Origin: Myxococcales bacterium | GTDB taxonomy: Bacteria; Myxococcota_A; Polyangia; Polyangiales; Polyangiaceae | Direction of reading: 5' to 3' | NCBI GenBank assembly: GCA_016703425.1 | Contig: JADJCA010000016.1 | Location: 186,001 to 250,000 of the forward strand | Length of the DNA: 64,000 bases | Part shown: positions 8,324 to 16,485 of the stretch, in pieces | Numbering within the stretch: position 1 is the first letter of the stretch | Layout of the letters: the number at the start of each line of letters is the position of its first letter | Position numbers and translations under genes: made by a program | Notes under the pieces: generated by a model | What the model was told of the DNA's origin: nothing | What the model saw: only the letters and a program-made list of their open reading frames with translations | Databases searched by the model: none

Positions 8324-9214
8324 ATGTCGAGCATCAAGACCATCGGAGTGTTGGGCGCAGGGCAAATGGGCGGCGGGATCGCGCAGGTCGCGGCGGGGGC
8401 CGGGTACGACGTGCTCTTGGCGGACCAGAGCGTTGAGCACGCAAAGAAGGCCATCGGCCGCATCGACGCGATCCTCGGCAAGCAGGTCGAGAAGGGCAAG
8501 ATGACCGGTGAGGCGAAGGCCGCCCTCCTGGGTCATCTCAAGCCGGTCAACGCGATCGCCGACTTCAGCGCCTGCGATCTGGTCATCGAGGCCGCAACGG
8601 AGAACGTCGAACTCAAGCTCAAGCTCTTCAAGGAGTGTGACGCGGCCCTCGGGGCCGGAAAGATTCTCGCGAGCAACACGTCGAGCATCTCCGTCACCAA
8701 GCTCGCCGGCGTCACGAGCCGACCAGACCGGGTCATTGGGATGCACTTCATGAACCCCGTGCCGCTCATGAAGCTCGTGGAGATCGTGCGCGCCGTGCAG
8801 ACGTCGCGCGAGACCGAGAGCGAGATCACCGCGCTCGCCCAAGCCATGGGCAAGACCATCGTCGTCAGCAAAGACGCGCCCGGCTTCCTCGTGAACCGCA
8901 TGCTCATCCCGATGCTCGTGGAGGCTTGTTTCGTCCTCCAAGAGAGCCTCGGCACCCCCAACGACATCGACACGGGCGCCAAGCTCGGGCTAAACCACCC
9001 CATGGGGCCGCTGGAGCTGTCCGATCTCATCGGCCTCGACACCGTGCTCTTCATCGCCGACGTGCTCCACCGCGATCTTGGCGACAGCAAGTACCGCGCG
9101 CCGACGCTGCTCCGAAACCTCGTCGCCGCCGGGTGGCTAGGCAAGAAGTCCGGTCGCGGCTTCTACGCGTACGACGACAAGGGTCAGAAGACCGGCCCCG
9201 CCTTCTCGTCCTAG
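8324..9214 (+). CDS. 3-hydroxybutyryl-CoA / 3-hydroxyacyl-CoA dehydrogenase
   Basis: This 296-residue enzyme oxidises (S)-3-hydroxyacyl-CoA with NAD+, or runs in reverse in butyryl-CoA synthesis. The N-terminal Rossmann motif is IGVLGAGQMGGGIAQVAA with the acidic ADQS end of strand 2. The active-site blocks SNTSSISVTKLA, GMHFMNPVPLMKLVE (catalytic His and Asn) and DAPGFLVNRML are present. The C-terminal dimerisation helices contain LGLNHPMGPLELSDLIG. Length matches stand-alone Hbd/PaaH rather than fused FadB. It is followed after 59 bp by an enoyl-CoA hydratase, giving two consecutive beta-oxidation steps in one operon. Confidence 0.95.
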   Translation: MSSIKTIGVLGAGQMGGGIAQVAAGAGYDVLLADQSVEHAKKAIGRIDAILGKQVEKGKMTGEAKAALLGHLKPVNAIADFSACDLVIEAATENVELKLKLFKECDAALGAGKILASNTSSISVTKLAGVTSRPDRVIGMHFMNPVPLMKLVEIVRAVQTSRETESEITALAQAMGKTIVVSKDAPGFLVNRMLIPMLVEACFVLQESLGTPNDIDTGAKLGLNHPMGPLELSDLIGLDTVLFIADVLHRDLGDSKYRAPTLLRNLVAAGWLGKKSGRGFYAYDDKGQKTGPAFSS

Positions 9215-9273
9215 GCACGCCCTATCGCGAGGCGCCCTACCGACGCCAAACGCTCCACCGCACGAGGTCCACC

Positions 9274-10050
9274 ATGTCCGTCGTTCTGTTCGAAATTGCT
9301 GCCCACGTGGCCACGGTCACCATCAATCGTCCGGACAAGCTCAACGCCATCAACGACGACGTGCTCCACGAGCTGGCGAGCGTCGTCGAGAGGATGGCGG
9401 AAGATCGCTCACTCCGGTGCGCGATCCTCACAGGCGCCGGTGAGAAGGCCTTCGTGGCCGGCGCCGACATCGCGCGCATGTCGACCATGAGCGTCGCCGA
9501 AGCGCAGACCTTCGCGACGTTGGGCCAGTCGATCTTGGCGCGCATCGAGGCGCTGCCCTTCCCCGTCATCGCGGCCGTCAACGGCTTCGCGCTCGGCGGC
9601 GGCTGCGAGATCGCCCTCGCGTGCGACTTCATCTACGCCAGCGACAAAGCAAAGCTCGGCCAACCGGAGGTCAACCTCGGCGTCATCCCGGGCTTCGGCG
9701 GCACGCAGCGTCTGGCGCGGCGCGTGGGCGTCGGCCTCGCGAGAGAGCTTTGCTACACGGGCGACATCGTCGCTGCCGCCGAGGCGCTTCGCATCGGCTT
9801 GGTGAACAAGGTGGTCCCGGCGGCGGACCTCATGACCGAAGCGCGGGCCACGGCCGCGAAGATCGCCGCGAAGGGCCCTTTGGCCATCGGTGCCTGCAAG
9901 CGCGTCCTGCTCGAGGGGCCCGAAGAGGCGCTCCCCGCCGCGTGCGCGCGCGAAGCCACGGCCTTCGCGCAGCTCTTCGCGACGGCGGACCAGCGCGAGG
10001 GAATGGCCGCCTTCGTGGCCAAGCGCACCGCCGAATTTCGCGGCGCCTGA
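9274..10050 (+). CDS. Enoyl-CoA hydratase (crotonase family)
   Basis: This 258-residue crotonase-fold protein has the CoA/oxyanion-hole segment KAFVAGADIARM and the block NGFALGGGCEIALACDF, followed by LGQPEVNLGVIPGFGGTQRL. Both catalytic glutamates of true hydratases are in place (Glu in GGGCE and in GQPE). It should hydrate trans-2-enoyl-CoA to 3-hydroxyacyl-CoA, the substrate of the dehydrogenase encoded just upstream. The ATG at 9274 is chosen because the family N-terminus (VVLFEIAAHVATVTINRP) follows directly. It is separated by only 12 bp from the downstream membrane protein gene. Confidence 0.95.
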   Translation: MSVVLFEIAAHVATVTINRPDKLNAINDDVLHELASVVERMAEDRSLRCAILTGAGEKAFVAGADIARMSTMSVAEAQTFATLGQSILARIEALPFPVIAAVNGFALGGGCEIALACDFIYASDKAKLGQPEVNLGVIPGFGGTQRLARRVGVGLARELCYTGDIVAAAEALRIGLVNKVVPAADLMTEARATAAKIAAKGPLAIGACKRVLLEGPEEALPAACAREATAFAQLFATADQREGMAAFVAKRTAEFRGA

Positions 10051-10062
10051 GCGCACGGACTC

Positions 10063-10515
10063 GTGCCGCTCGACCCGCTTCGCTTCCTCTCGCAACTGCA
10101 CGGTCACCTCGGTTGGCTGGCCGCCGCAGCGCTGGTGCATCCTGCCGTTGTCCTTCGCAAGGCCGGTCGGCGAGCTCCCTGGGCCATCACACTCTCGACG
10201 GCGCTCGTCACGGCCGCAAGCAGCGCCGGCGCGCTCCTCTACGGTCCGTATCGCGAGACCGTGAAACCGTCGCTCTTTCGCGTGGCGCCGACGGTCGGGT
10301 GGATGTTCGAGCGCAAAGAGCACCTGGCCTTCGGCGCGACGGCCCTGGCCTGGGCTGGCGCCCTCGCCATGGTGGCCGCGCGGCGAGGCCCTCCGGAATC
10401 GCGGGCCCACTTGGCGAAGGCTTCGTGGGTCGCCTTCGTGGCGTCGGCCGCCTTCGCGCTCACGTCGGCGCTCCTCGGAACCTGGGTCGCGAGCGTCGAG
10501 GGCTTTTGCCGCTGA
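10063..10515 (+). CDS. Small four-helix membrane protein, 150 aa
   Basis: Four hydrophobic segments can be seen (WLAAAALVHPAVVL, WAITLSTALVTAASSAGALL, LAFGATALAWAGALAMVAA, WVAFVASAAFALTSALLGTW). Histidines fall near the first helix (LHGHLGWL, LVHPA) and in KEHLAFG, a pattern compatible with a haem- or metal-binding four-helix protein, but no family is recognised. The GTG start lies 12 bp after the enoyl-CoA hydratase stop, so it is likely co-transcribed with the beta-oxidation pair. Confidence 0.7.
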   Translation: MPLDPLRFLSQLHGHLGWLAAAALVHPAVVLRKAGRRAPWAITLSTALVTAASSAGALLYGPYRETVKPSLFRVAPTVGWMFERKEHLAFGATALAWAGALAMVAARRGPPESRAHLAKASWVAFVASAAFALTSALLGTWVASVEGFCR

Positions 10516-10686
10516 TCCGCCGACGACGGGGCGCGACTTTCGTGTCAGGGGCCCGGCGCTCACCGTTCACGAACAGCCGTCGCGAGAAGGCGCAGGGCCG
10601 CAAAACGTCGCGCGACTTCGCCCTCGACGCGATGCGCCTCTGTTGGGCATAGTCGTTGCTCACCAAGCCCGCTTCGGGGAGATCAG

Positions 10687-11367
10687 ATGGAACCCTTTCG
10701 GACCTTGCTCTGCACGAGCCTCGCTCTGGCCCTCGCGGGCTGCGCCGCGAGCGACTCGGCCTCACGCGCCGGGGACCTCGGCCGCGGCACCTTCCGCTAC
10801 GCCTGCACGTCGACCGACGACGCCGTCTGCCCGTCTGGCACGACCGATCGCAACTTTGATTTTCCTACCGCCATCAGCGTCGGCGGCCGCTTCACGCTCA
10901 CCTTCACGCCCACGGACGGGTCAGGCAACTACGCCCTCAAGCCGGCATCGACGGAGTTTCTGAGCGACGACTCGGTCGCGCTCTTTCGGGCCAAGAAGGC
11001 CGGCCGCGTCGCCGTGGTCGCGCGCTCCACAGCCAACGGCAAGGCGGCCGACTTGACCTACGTCCGCATCGCTCAACCGGCCAAGATCCGCATCCTGGGC
11101 GACAAGGACGTGGCGGTCCTTCCGAAGGTCACGCTGAAGGTCGGTGAGGAGCTCACCCTGCGCGGCGAAGCAAGAGGCTCGCTCGACGAGACGCTCGGCG
11201 GGAGCGTCGACTACGACTGGGCCGTGTCCGACGCGAGCGTCTTGGAGCTTCGCGCCGCGAGCCCCGTTCGCCGCATGACCATCCGCGCCGCCAAGGCGGG
11301 GCCCTCGAAGCTCGAAGTAAAGATCGGCGAGACCGCGAGCTCGGTCGACGTGGAGGTGACGCCATGA
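10687..11367 (+). CDS. Lipoprotein with Ig-like domains, 226 aa
   Basis: A lipoprotein signal (MEPFRTLLCTSLALALAGC) is followed by a threonine/aspartate-rich beta-strand protein. Two repeated strand patterns ending in VAVVARSTANGKA and SKLEVKIGETASSVDVEV look like bacterial Ig-like (Big_2-type) repeats. GGGGAGATC before the ATG is a good ribosome binding site. Its stop overlaps the start of the next lipoprotein gene (ATGA), so the two are translationally coupled and probably act together at the cell envelope. Specific function is unknown. Confidence 0.75.
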   Translation: MEPFRTLLCTSLALALAGCAASDSASRAGDLGRGTFRYACTSTDDAVCPSGTTDRNFDFPTAISVGGRFTLTFTPTDGSGNYALKPASTEFLSDDSVALFRAKKAGRVAVVARSTANGKAADLTYVRIAQPAKIRILGDKDVAVLPKVTLKVGEELTLRGEARGSLDETLGGSVDYDWAVSDASVLELRAASPVRRMTIRAAKAGPSKLEVKIGETASSVDVEVTP

Positions 11368-11750
11368 TGACCACGACCGGAACCACCCGATGGAAGCGCC
11401 TCCTGGGCGCCGCGTGCGTGACCTTCGCCGTGGGATGCGCGGGGCCCTCGTACGACCGGACCGAAATCCTCGATGTGTCGCAGGGCGACCTTCCCGCGAC
11501 CGTCTCCTTGTCGCTCATCTCCCTGAGCGTCGGCGCAGCGACCCGCGCGGTCATCAAACCGTGGAACGACGACAACAAGCTCATGGGCGTCGGCGTGCAG
11601 TCGGATAACCCAGAGCTGCTCGACATCGCCCCCGGCGTCGGCGATCACGAGTTCATGTTCATCGCCCGCAAGGTCGGCACGACGTCGGCGCGCTTCTTGG
11701 CCGACGGCGATGTCGTGGCCATCGCGCGCGTCGAGATTCGCGCGCAATAG
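11364..11750 (+). CDS. Lipoprotein, 128 aa, coupled to the preceding lipoprotein
   Basis: The signal peptide ends at lipobox AVGC (KRLLGAACVTFAVGCAGPSYD). The mature part is about 100 residues of predicted beta structure. It ends ARFLADGDVVAIARVEI, similar in pattern to the last repeat of the upstream lipoprotein, so both may carry related Ig-like folds. The ATG overlaps the upstream stop by 4 bp. No family is recognised. Confidence 0.7.
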   Translation: MMTTTGTTRWKRLLGAACVTFAVGCAGPSYDRTEILDVSQGDLPATVSLSLISLSVGAATRAVIKPWNDDNKLMGVGVQSDNPELLDIAPGVGDHEFMFIARKVGTTSARFLADGDVVAIARVEIRAQ

Positions 11751-11828
11751 CCGCGACGACGACGCGACACGGCGCGGGCTCGGGCGCTGCCAGTTTCATT
11801 TCGGCCGAACCTTGCGTATGTAGCGAGC

Positions 11829-12824
11829 ATGGTTCGGCTCATGGACCGCGTGCGGGGACAAGAAACGGCGATCCTCACGCTGAAGCGGGCGCTTTCGCGC
11901 TCGAAGGTCCACCACGCGCTCCTGTTTGACGGGCCCGAAGGCGTCGGCAAGGAGATGGCGGCCTTCGCGCTCGCGCAGTGCCTCGTCTGCGAGAAGCCCG
12001 ACGGCGACGCGCTCGCGTGCGGAGCGTGCAGCGCGTGCGTTCGAGCGGTCCCACGCGAAGGCGAGTCCCGTCCCCTCCATCCCGACGTGGTCGTCATCGA
12101 GCGAGGCCTCTACGAGCCGGCGCAGATCGGGCGCCGTACGCCCGAGACCCAAGACATCTCGATTGACCAGATCCGCACGCTCGTCCTCGCGCGTGCCGCC
12201 TTCCAACCACACGAAGGACGCGCCAAGGTCTTCATCATTCGGCGCACTGAGGAGCTCAGCACGTCGGCCGCGAATGCGCTCCTGAAGACCCTCGAAGAGC
12301 CCGGCTCGCGCAGTCACTTCATCTTGCTGAGCGCGCAAGGCGACGCGCTCTTGCCGACCATTCGTTCACGTGCGCTGCGGATCCGTTTTGGCGCGCTCTC
12401 AGAGGCGCTCGTGGCGGAGCTCTTGCGTGAGCGTGGCACGGACGCCGCCCTCGCCGACGAGCTCGCAAAACACGCCGGCGGAAGCATGGCCGCTGCGCTC
12501 TCGCTCGCTGACGAAGAGGCCACGGCGGTCCGCGACCGCTTCGTCGCGGCGGCGCGTGAGGCGCTCACGGCGAGCCACTTGAGCCCAGCCATGGCCCTCG
12601 CCGAGGAGGGCAAGAAGGACAAGGACGCCCTCGAAGCGGGGCTCCGCGCCTTCGCCGCCGAGCTGGCCCGGGAAGCTCGCGCGGCGGCGGGGGACAAGAC
12701 CCGCACCACAGACATCGCCGCCACGCGCTTCCGCATGGTCTTGGGCGCCCTTCAAAACCTCGACCGCAACGCCTCGCCGCAGCTCACGGCCGAGTCGCTC
12801 TTCATTCGGTTGCGGTCGCTCTGA
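11829..12824 (+). CDS. holB: DNA polymerase III subunit delta prime (clamp loader)
   Basis: The delta-prime subunit is the stator of the replicative clamp-loader complex. The 331-residue protein has the AAA+ Walker A region FDGPEGVGKEM, a four-cysteine zinc module (CLVCEKP, CGACSACV), the DQIRTLV block and KVFIIRRTEELSTSAANAL. It also has the SRC-like segment LLKTLEEPGSRSHFILLS and PTIRSRALRIRF. This Walker A keeps a lysine, as in DnaX-like and many delta-prime proteins. The start is the ATG at 11829; VRLMDRVRGQETAI is the usual N-terminus. It lies 78 bp after the lipoprotein pair and is convergent with the 12852-13322 gene. Confidence 0.93.
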   Translation: MVRLMDRVRGQETAILTLKRALSRSKVHHALLFDGPEGVGKEMAAFALAQCLVCEKPDGDALACGACSACVRAVPREGESRPLHPDVVVIERGLYEPAQIGRRTPETQDISIDQIRTLVLARAAFQPHEGRAKVFIIRRTEELSTSAANALLKTLEEPGSRSHFILLSAQGDALLPTIRSRALRIRFGALSEALVAELLRERGTDAALADELAKHAGGSMAAALSLADEEATAVRDRFVAAAREALTASHLSPAMALAEEGKKDKDALEAGLRAFAAELAREARAAAGDKTRTTDIAATRFRMVLGALQNLDRNASPQLTAESLFIRLRSL

Positions 12825-12851
12825 GGACCGAGGCGATTCCGTTGGCGGCGG

Positions 12852-13322
12852 TCACCGACCGGGGAAACGATCGTACGAGCCTGGCCCCATCACCTGGCCC
12901 TCGAAGAGCCAGACGTCGTCGCCGCGCGAGATCCGGACGAGGCGCTCGACGACGGGGCCGCGGTATTCGGCCAACAAGACGGTGCCGTCGATGTCGAAGA
13001 CGAGCTCGCTGCCCTTGATGGGGCTCGCGTGGAGCGGAAGGCGGCGCGTTCGCCGGTAGAGCACGCCCGTCTCTTCGAGCGACGAGGGCGGCTCGAATAT
13101 GCCTCGCTCCTTCTTGCAGGGCCCGAGCCACACGGACTCGAAGGGGGCCACGACGCGCACGTAGACGGCGCAGTCGCGGCCCGACGCGGGCGCCCGGAAG
13201 AGCACGGCCACGGGCGCGTCTTCTTCGAAGACGGTGGCGCCGGCGAGCCATGCTTCTTCCGCGCCGTCGCGCACGAGGACGTCGCCGAGCCGAAACGGGA
13301 GCCGCTCGAGGTAGTCGTTCAC
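12852..13322 (-). CDS. Hypothetical beta-rich protein, 156 aa
   Basis: No family is recognised. The protein is cytoplasmic by appearance (no signal peptide), rich in beta-strand and acidic residues, with segments VLVRDGAEEAWLAGATVFEE, SELVFDIDGTVLLAEYRG and DDVWLFEGQVMGPG. The general look recalls DUF4178-like domains, but this is weak. The GTG start overlaps the thiE stop (GTGA), so it is translationally coupled as the last gene of a four-gene operon. Confidence 0.65.
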   Translation of the reverse strand: MNDYLERLPFRLGDVLVRDGAEEAWLAGATVFEEDAPVAVLFRAPASGRDCAVYVRVVAPFESVWLGPCKKERGIFEPPSSLEETGVLYRRTRRLPLHASPIKGSELVFDIDGTVLLAEYRGPVVERLVRISRGDDVWLFEGQVMGPGSYDRFPGR

Positions 13323-14047
13323 GCGCGCTCTTGTTGGCTGTCTTCTGGGTTGTGCGCGCGGCCACCGAGCGCCTCATGAAGGAGCGAGGCCCGCCGTGTG
13401 ACACCATCGAGGCCGTCTAGAAGGAGATCGCTGATGACGGCCCCAGCGTCGGCCAGCGGAGCCACCGACGGCGCGCGCTCGAGGTCGATGCCGCCGATGC
13501 CGACGAGCGGCGTTCGCGGCGCGCGGGTGCCGACGCGTTCCTTCGCGCGTGCGAGGCCGTCGAGCCCTACAACGGGACTCGCGTCGGTTTTGCTCCGCGT
13601 CGGAAACAGTGGACCGAAGGCGACGTAGGCCGGCTCGAAGGCCAGCGCGCGGTCGAGTTGGTCGAGGTCGTGCGTCGAAAGACCGAACAGAAGGTGCGGC
13701 GCACGTGCGCGGACCGCGGCCACCGGCGCGTCGTCTTGGCCGAGATGCAACATGTCCGCGCCACCGAGGAGGGCGGCGTCGAGGTCGTCATTACAAACGA
13801 GCGGGACGTTGGCGACGCGGCACGCCGGTGCGAGCGCGCGCAGGAGCGCCACGAGCTCCGCTCGAGAGGAGGACTTGGCTCGAACCTGCAGCGCCACCGG
13901 CTTCGCCCCGAGGACTGCCTCCGCGAAAGCCACGGGGTCAACGCGGCGGGCCGCCAAAGACGTGACATCGACGATGGCGTAGAGGCCTCGCGCGGAGAAG
14001 ACGCGCGCGCCGCGACTGGGTCGCCCGTTCCGCGCTTCTAGGCTCAC
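13319..14047 (-). CDS. thiE: Thiamine-phosphate synthase
   Basis: ThiE joins HMP-pyrophosphate and thiazole phosphate to give thiamine phosphate. The TIM-barrel motifs are visible in order: GLYAIVD, VALQVRAKSSSRAELV, PLVCNDDLDAALLGGADMLH, LGQDD, LFGLSTHD, FGPLFPTRSKTDASPV (pyrophosphate-binding Thr/Ser region) and PLVGIGGI. The usual QLR.K sequence reads QVRAKSS. Length (242) is slightly above the roughly 210 typical because of the N-terminal extension from a GTG start that overlaps the upstream stop. The neighbours are not thiamine genes; the operon includes an Rsm22-like methyltransferase and a lipin-like lipoprotein. Confidence 0.93.
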   Translation of the reverse strand: MSLEARNGRPSRGARVFSARGLYAIVDVTSLAARRVDPVAFAEAVLGAKPVALQVRAKSSSRAELVALLRALAPACRVANVPLVCNDDLDAALLGGADMLHLGQDDAPVAAVRARAPHLLFGLSTHDLDQLDRALAFEPAYVAFGPLFPTRSKTDASPVVGLDGLARAKERVGTRAPRTPLVGIGGIDLERAPSVAPLADAGAVISDLLLDGLDGVTRRASLLHEALGGRAHNPEDSQQERA

Positions 14048-15255
14048 GTCGCCTCACCTTCGAGCCGAACGACGGTGTCCTTCTCGACGCGTGGCCGCGC
14101 CGTGACGAGCGTGGGCGTGAAGGTCATGATGGCGCCGCGCTCGGCGCGCTCCCAGGGTTCGTTGCTGTCGGTGGCGGCGCGCTCGAGGCGCATCGCCCGA
14201 AGCGGGCCGGGCCGGGCGGCACCGTCGGCCTGCCCGTCAACAGCGCCATGAGCCTCGGGGCCGCAGAGCAGCCGCTCGAGCTTTCCTTTTGTCGCGATCC
14301 GCCCCGAGACCTCGCGCCACGGCGACGCGAGGCCGTCGCCCGCGGAGCGCTCGTCTTTACGCAGGACGAGGTAGCTGAACGTGAGCCCTTCGTAGCGGAG
14401 CCCCGCGGCGCGAGCGACGGGCACGAGCCAATCGGGCAAGTCGATGGGGAGGTCCTCGTGGCACCAGTCGGTCTCGCGCACCAGCATGGGGCACGCGCCG
14501 CGATGAAGGCACGGCGCAAACACCGACGCGACCTTGCCCTGCAAGAGCGCGTCGCGCACGCCATGCAGGTGACGCGTGCGGTCGCGGAGCGCCGGCTCCA
14601 CGATGACGAGCGAGCCGCCCTCGTCGACGTGCGAGAGCCATCGCGTGACGAGCGCCACGTGACGCTCGCGCCGTTCGTCGTCGGAGAGTTCGCGATCGAG
14701 CTCGCTCAGGACGTTGCCCGCGATGACGACGTCGAAGCGCTCGCCGCGTGAAGCCGGGGACGCCACGTCGGCGACGCGGGTCGTCGCGTGCAGCGTTCGC
14801 TCGGGCTCCAGAAGGCCGGCAGAGCGACCCACGGCCGCCGCGACCTTAAGCGCGGGGGCGCTCGAGTCCGTCAACGCCGCGTCAACGCGCGCGCCCGCCG
14901 GCAGCGCGCGGAGGAGACCGAAGGTCATGGCGCCGAGGCCCGCGCCCACGTCGCGGACACGGAGCGGCCGTTCGGTCGCCAAGAGTCCGGCGCGGACGAG
15001 CTCGCGCACCGCCGCCGCGCCCTTCTGCAAGTCCCGCGGAAAGGAGAACAAGAGCCGCGCGGCGAGGCTCTTCGAGTCGTCGGTGACGGGCGCCTTGGCG
15101 GAGCGATCGTTGTACCGAGCCGACAGCTCCGCCACGAGCGCGCCGAGGCGCGTCACCTCGACGCTCGTTGGGAAGCCGAGACCGCGGGCTACGTCGTCAA
15201 GGACGCCGCGAAACAGTGGCTCGAGAGGTCGCATCGCAAGCGTCAGGGCGGGCAT
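14044..15255 (-). CDS. Rsm22/METTL17-like ribosomal small-subunit methyltransferase
   Basis: A class I methyltransferase core is visible (RVRDVGAGLGAMTFGLLRA, then FDVVIAGNVLSEL and GGSLVIVEPALRD). It is followed by a cysteine cluster characteristic of the Rsm22 family (VFAPCLHRGACPML, then DWCHEDLP) and the block YEGLTFSYLVLRKD. In mitochondria Rsm22/METTL17 assists small ribosomal subunit assembly and binds an Fe-S cluster through these cysteines; the bacterial role is presumed similar. Length (403) is normal. Its 5' end overlaps the lipin-like gene by 13 bp and its stop overlaps the thiE GTG, so it is the second gene of the operon. Confidence 0.85.
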   Translation of the reverse strand: MPALTLAMRPLEPLFRGVLDDVARGLGFPTSVEVTRLGALVAELSARYNDRSAKAPVTDDSKSLAARLLFSFPRDLQKGAAAVRELVRAGLLATERPLRVRDVGAGLGAMTFGLLRALPAGARVDAALTDSSAPALKVAAAVGRSAGLLEPERTLHATTRVADVASPASRGERFDVVIAGNVLSELDRELSDDERRERHVALVTRWLSHVDEGGSLVIVEPALRDRTRHLHGVRDALLQGKVASVFAPCLHRGACPMLVRETDWCHEDLPIDLPDWLVPVARAAGLRYEGLTFSYLVLRKDERSAGDGLASPWREVSGRIATKGKLERLLCGPEAHGAVDGQADGAARPGPLRAMRLERAATDSNEPWERAERGAIMTFTPTLVTARPRVEKDTVVRLEGEAT

Positions 15256-16385
15256 GCCGCGTTGAGCGACGCGAACTCGGCGAGGAGCACCGCGTAGTCG
15301 TCGATGCGGCGGCCGCCGAAGATTTGGCCGCCGTCGGCCTCGCCGAACTTGAAGAAGATGCGGTGATCGAGCGGCTGGACCTGGGCCGTGTCGTAGGCCT
15401 CCGCGTCGGTCACGGTGTTGCCGAAGACGAACGTCGGGTGGAGGCCCCGCGCCGTAAGTTGCGCGAGCTCGCCGCTCTTGTACGCCACGGCAGCCGCGCC
15501 GTTGGCGGGCAAGGCGCCGGTCGTCAGCGTGTGGATGATGCCCGCGGGAAAGCCGCGATCGCGAACGAAGTCACGCGTGCGTTCGACGAGCCACTCGGGG
15601 CGCGCCGTCACGTACATGGGGCGATAGCCTTTGGCCGCGAGAGCCGTCAGCGCTTCCGGCGACGATGGATTCGCCTGCGAGATCTGCGCCGTCAAGAGCG
15701 AGGTAAACTCAGCGGCCTCCGACGTGGTGAGCGTGCCGTCGACGTCGCTGACAAACATCGGCGTCCCCGGCGTCACGACCTCGATGAAGACCTCGGCGCC
15801 GGTCAAGTCGCCGGCGAGCACCATCCGCAAGCGATGGCGCCCCGGCCCGAGCTTCTGCGCCGCGGGGATCTGGAAGAAGACGCGGCCCGCCGCGTCCTCG
15901 ACGCCTTCGACGGCGGCCTTCGTGGGCGTGTCGGACGTCAGCGCCGTGCCGATCTTCTCCCATCCGGAGCCGCAATCGCGGTTGAGCCAGATGTCGACCT
16001 CCTCGTCCTTGACGGGGAGCTCGGCGAGCGCAGCACCAACGGCGAAGCGTCCGATGACCCACTGGTCTTGCGCGGTGTTGAGGAAGAGGTCGCGACCGCG
16101 ATGGTTCGCCGCACCGACAAGGAAGCCCGACGACGCGTGACGCCAATCGCGCTTGGGCCCGACTTGGGGAGGCGCCGCCGTGCACGCGGGAGGCAGCGTG
16201 ACGACGCACGAGGACGTACTCCCGTCGGCAAGGCCGCCATCCTCGCTCGTGGAGGCTGGCGCGTCGCTCGCGGTCCCCGCGTCGGAGCCCGCCGCGACGG
16301 GGGCTGCGTTGGAGCTGCCCGAGGAGCCGCACCCCGCGGCGGACGCCAGGAGGACGCTGGAGAGCAGAAAAACGGGCCAATTCAT
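15243..16385 (-). CDS. Lipoprotein with lipin (LNS2)-like HAD phosphatase domain
   Basis: From the ATG at 16385 a lipoprotein signal ends at SAAGC, followed by an Ala/Ser/Asp-rich linker. A beta-rich domain (about 75-205) comes next, then an HAD-type domain beginning PMFVSDVDGTLTTSEA (residues about 210-224). The DXDGT motif, the YVTARPEWLVERTRDFVRD block and the late FGNTVTDAEAY segment match the LNS2 domain of lipins and related proteins. These are Mg-dependent phosphatidate phosphatases or phosphatidylinositol-transfer proteins. An exported, lipid-anchored form is unexpected: it would act on phospholipid or phosphoester outside the cytoplasm. It is the first gene of the LNS2-Rsm22-thiE operon, divergent from the LolA/B-like lipoprotein gene across 100 bp. 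Confidence 0.82.
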   Translation of the reverse strand: MNWPVFLLSSVLLASAAGCGSSGSSNAAPVAAGSDAGTASDAPASTSEDGGLADGSTSSCVVTLPPACTAAPPQVGPKRDWRHASSGFLVGAANHRGRDLFLNTAQDQWVIGRFAVGAALAELPVKDEEVDIWLNRDCGSGWEKIGTALTSDTPTKAAVEGVEDAAGRVFFQIPAAQKLGPGRHRLRMVLAGDLTGAEVFIEVVTPGTPMFVSDVDGTLTTSEAAEFTSLLTAQISQANPSSPEALTALAAKGYRPMYVTARPEWLVERTRDFVRDRGFPAGIIHTLTTGALPANGAAAVAYKSGELAQLTARGLHPTFVFGNTVTDAEAYDTAQVQPLDHRIFFKFGEADGGQIFGGRRIDDYAVLLAEFASLNAACPP

Positions 16386-16485
16386 CGCGCATTCCGTACC
16401 CCCCCGGGGGACCCCGGTCAAGGTGGCGAGGGCGGCAAGGGCCGGCCTCGCGGTCTTTCGCGAAGAGCGCTAACGTCGCGGCATC

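Noticed and set aside
8926..9273. N-terminal extension of the enoyl-CoA hydratase
   Set aside because: It overlaps the dehydrogenase gene in another frame and is arginine-rich; the crotonase fold begins at 9274.
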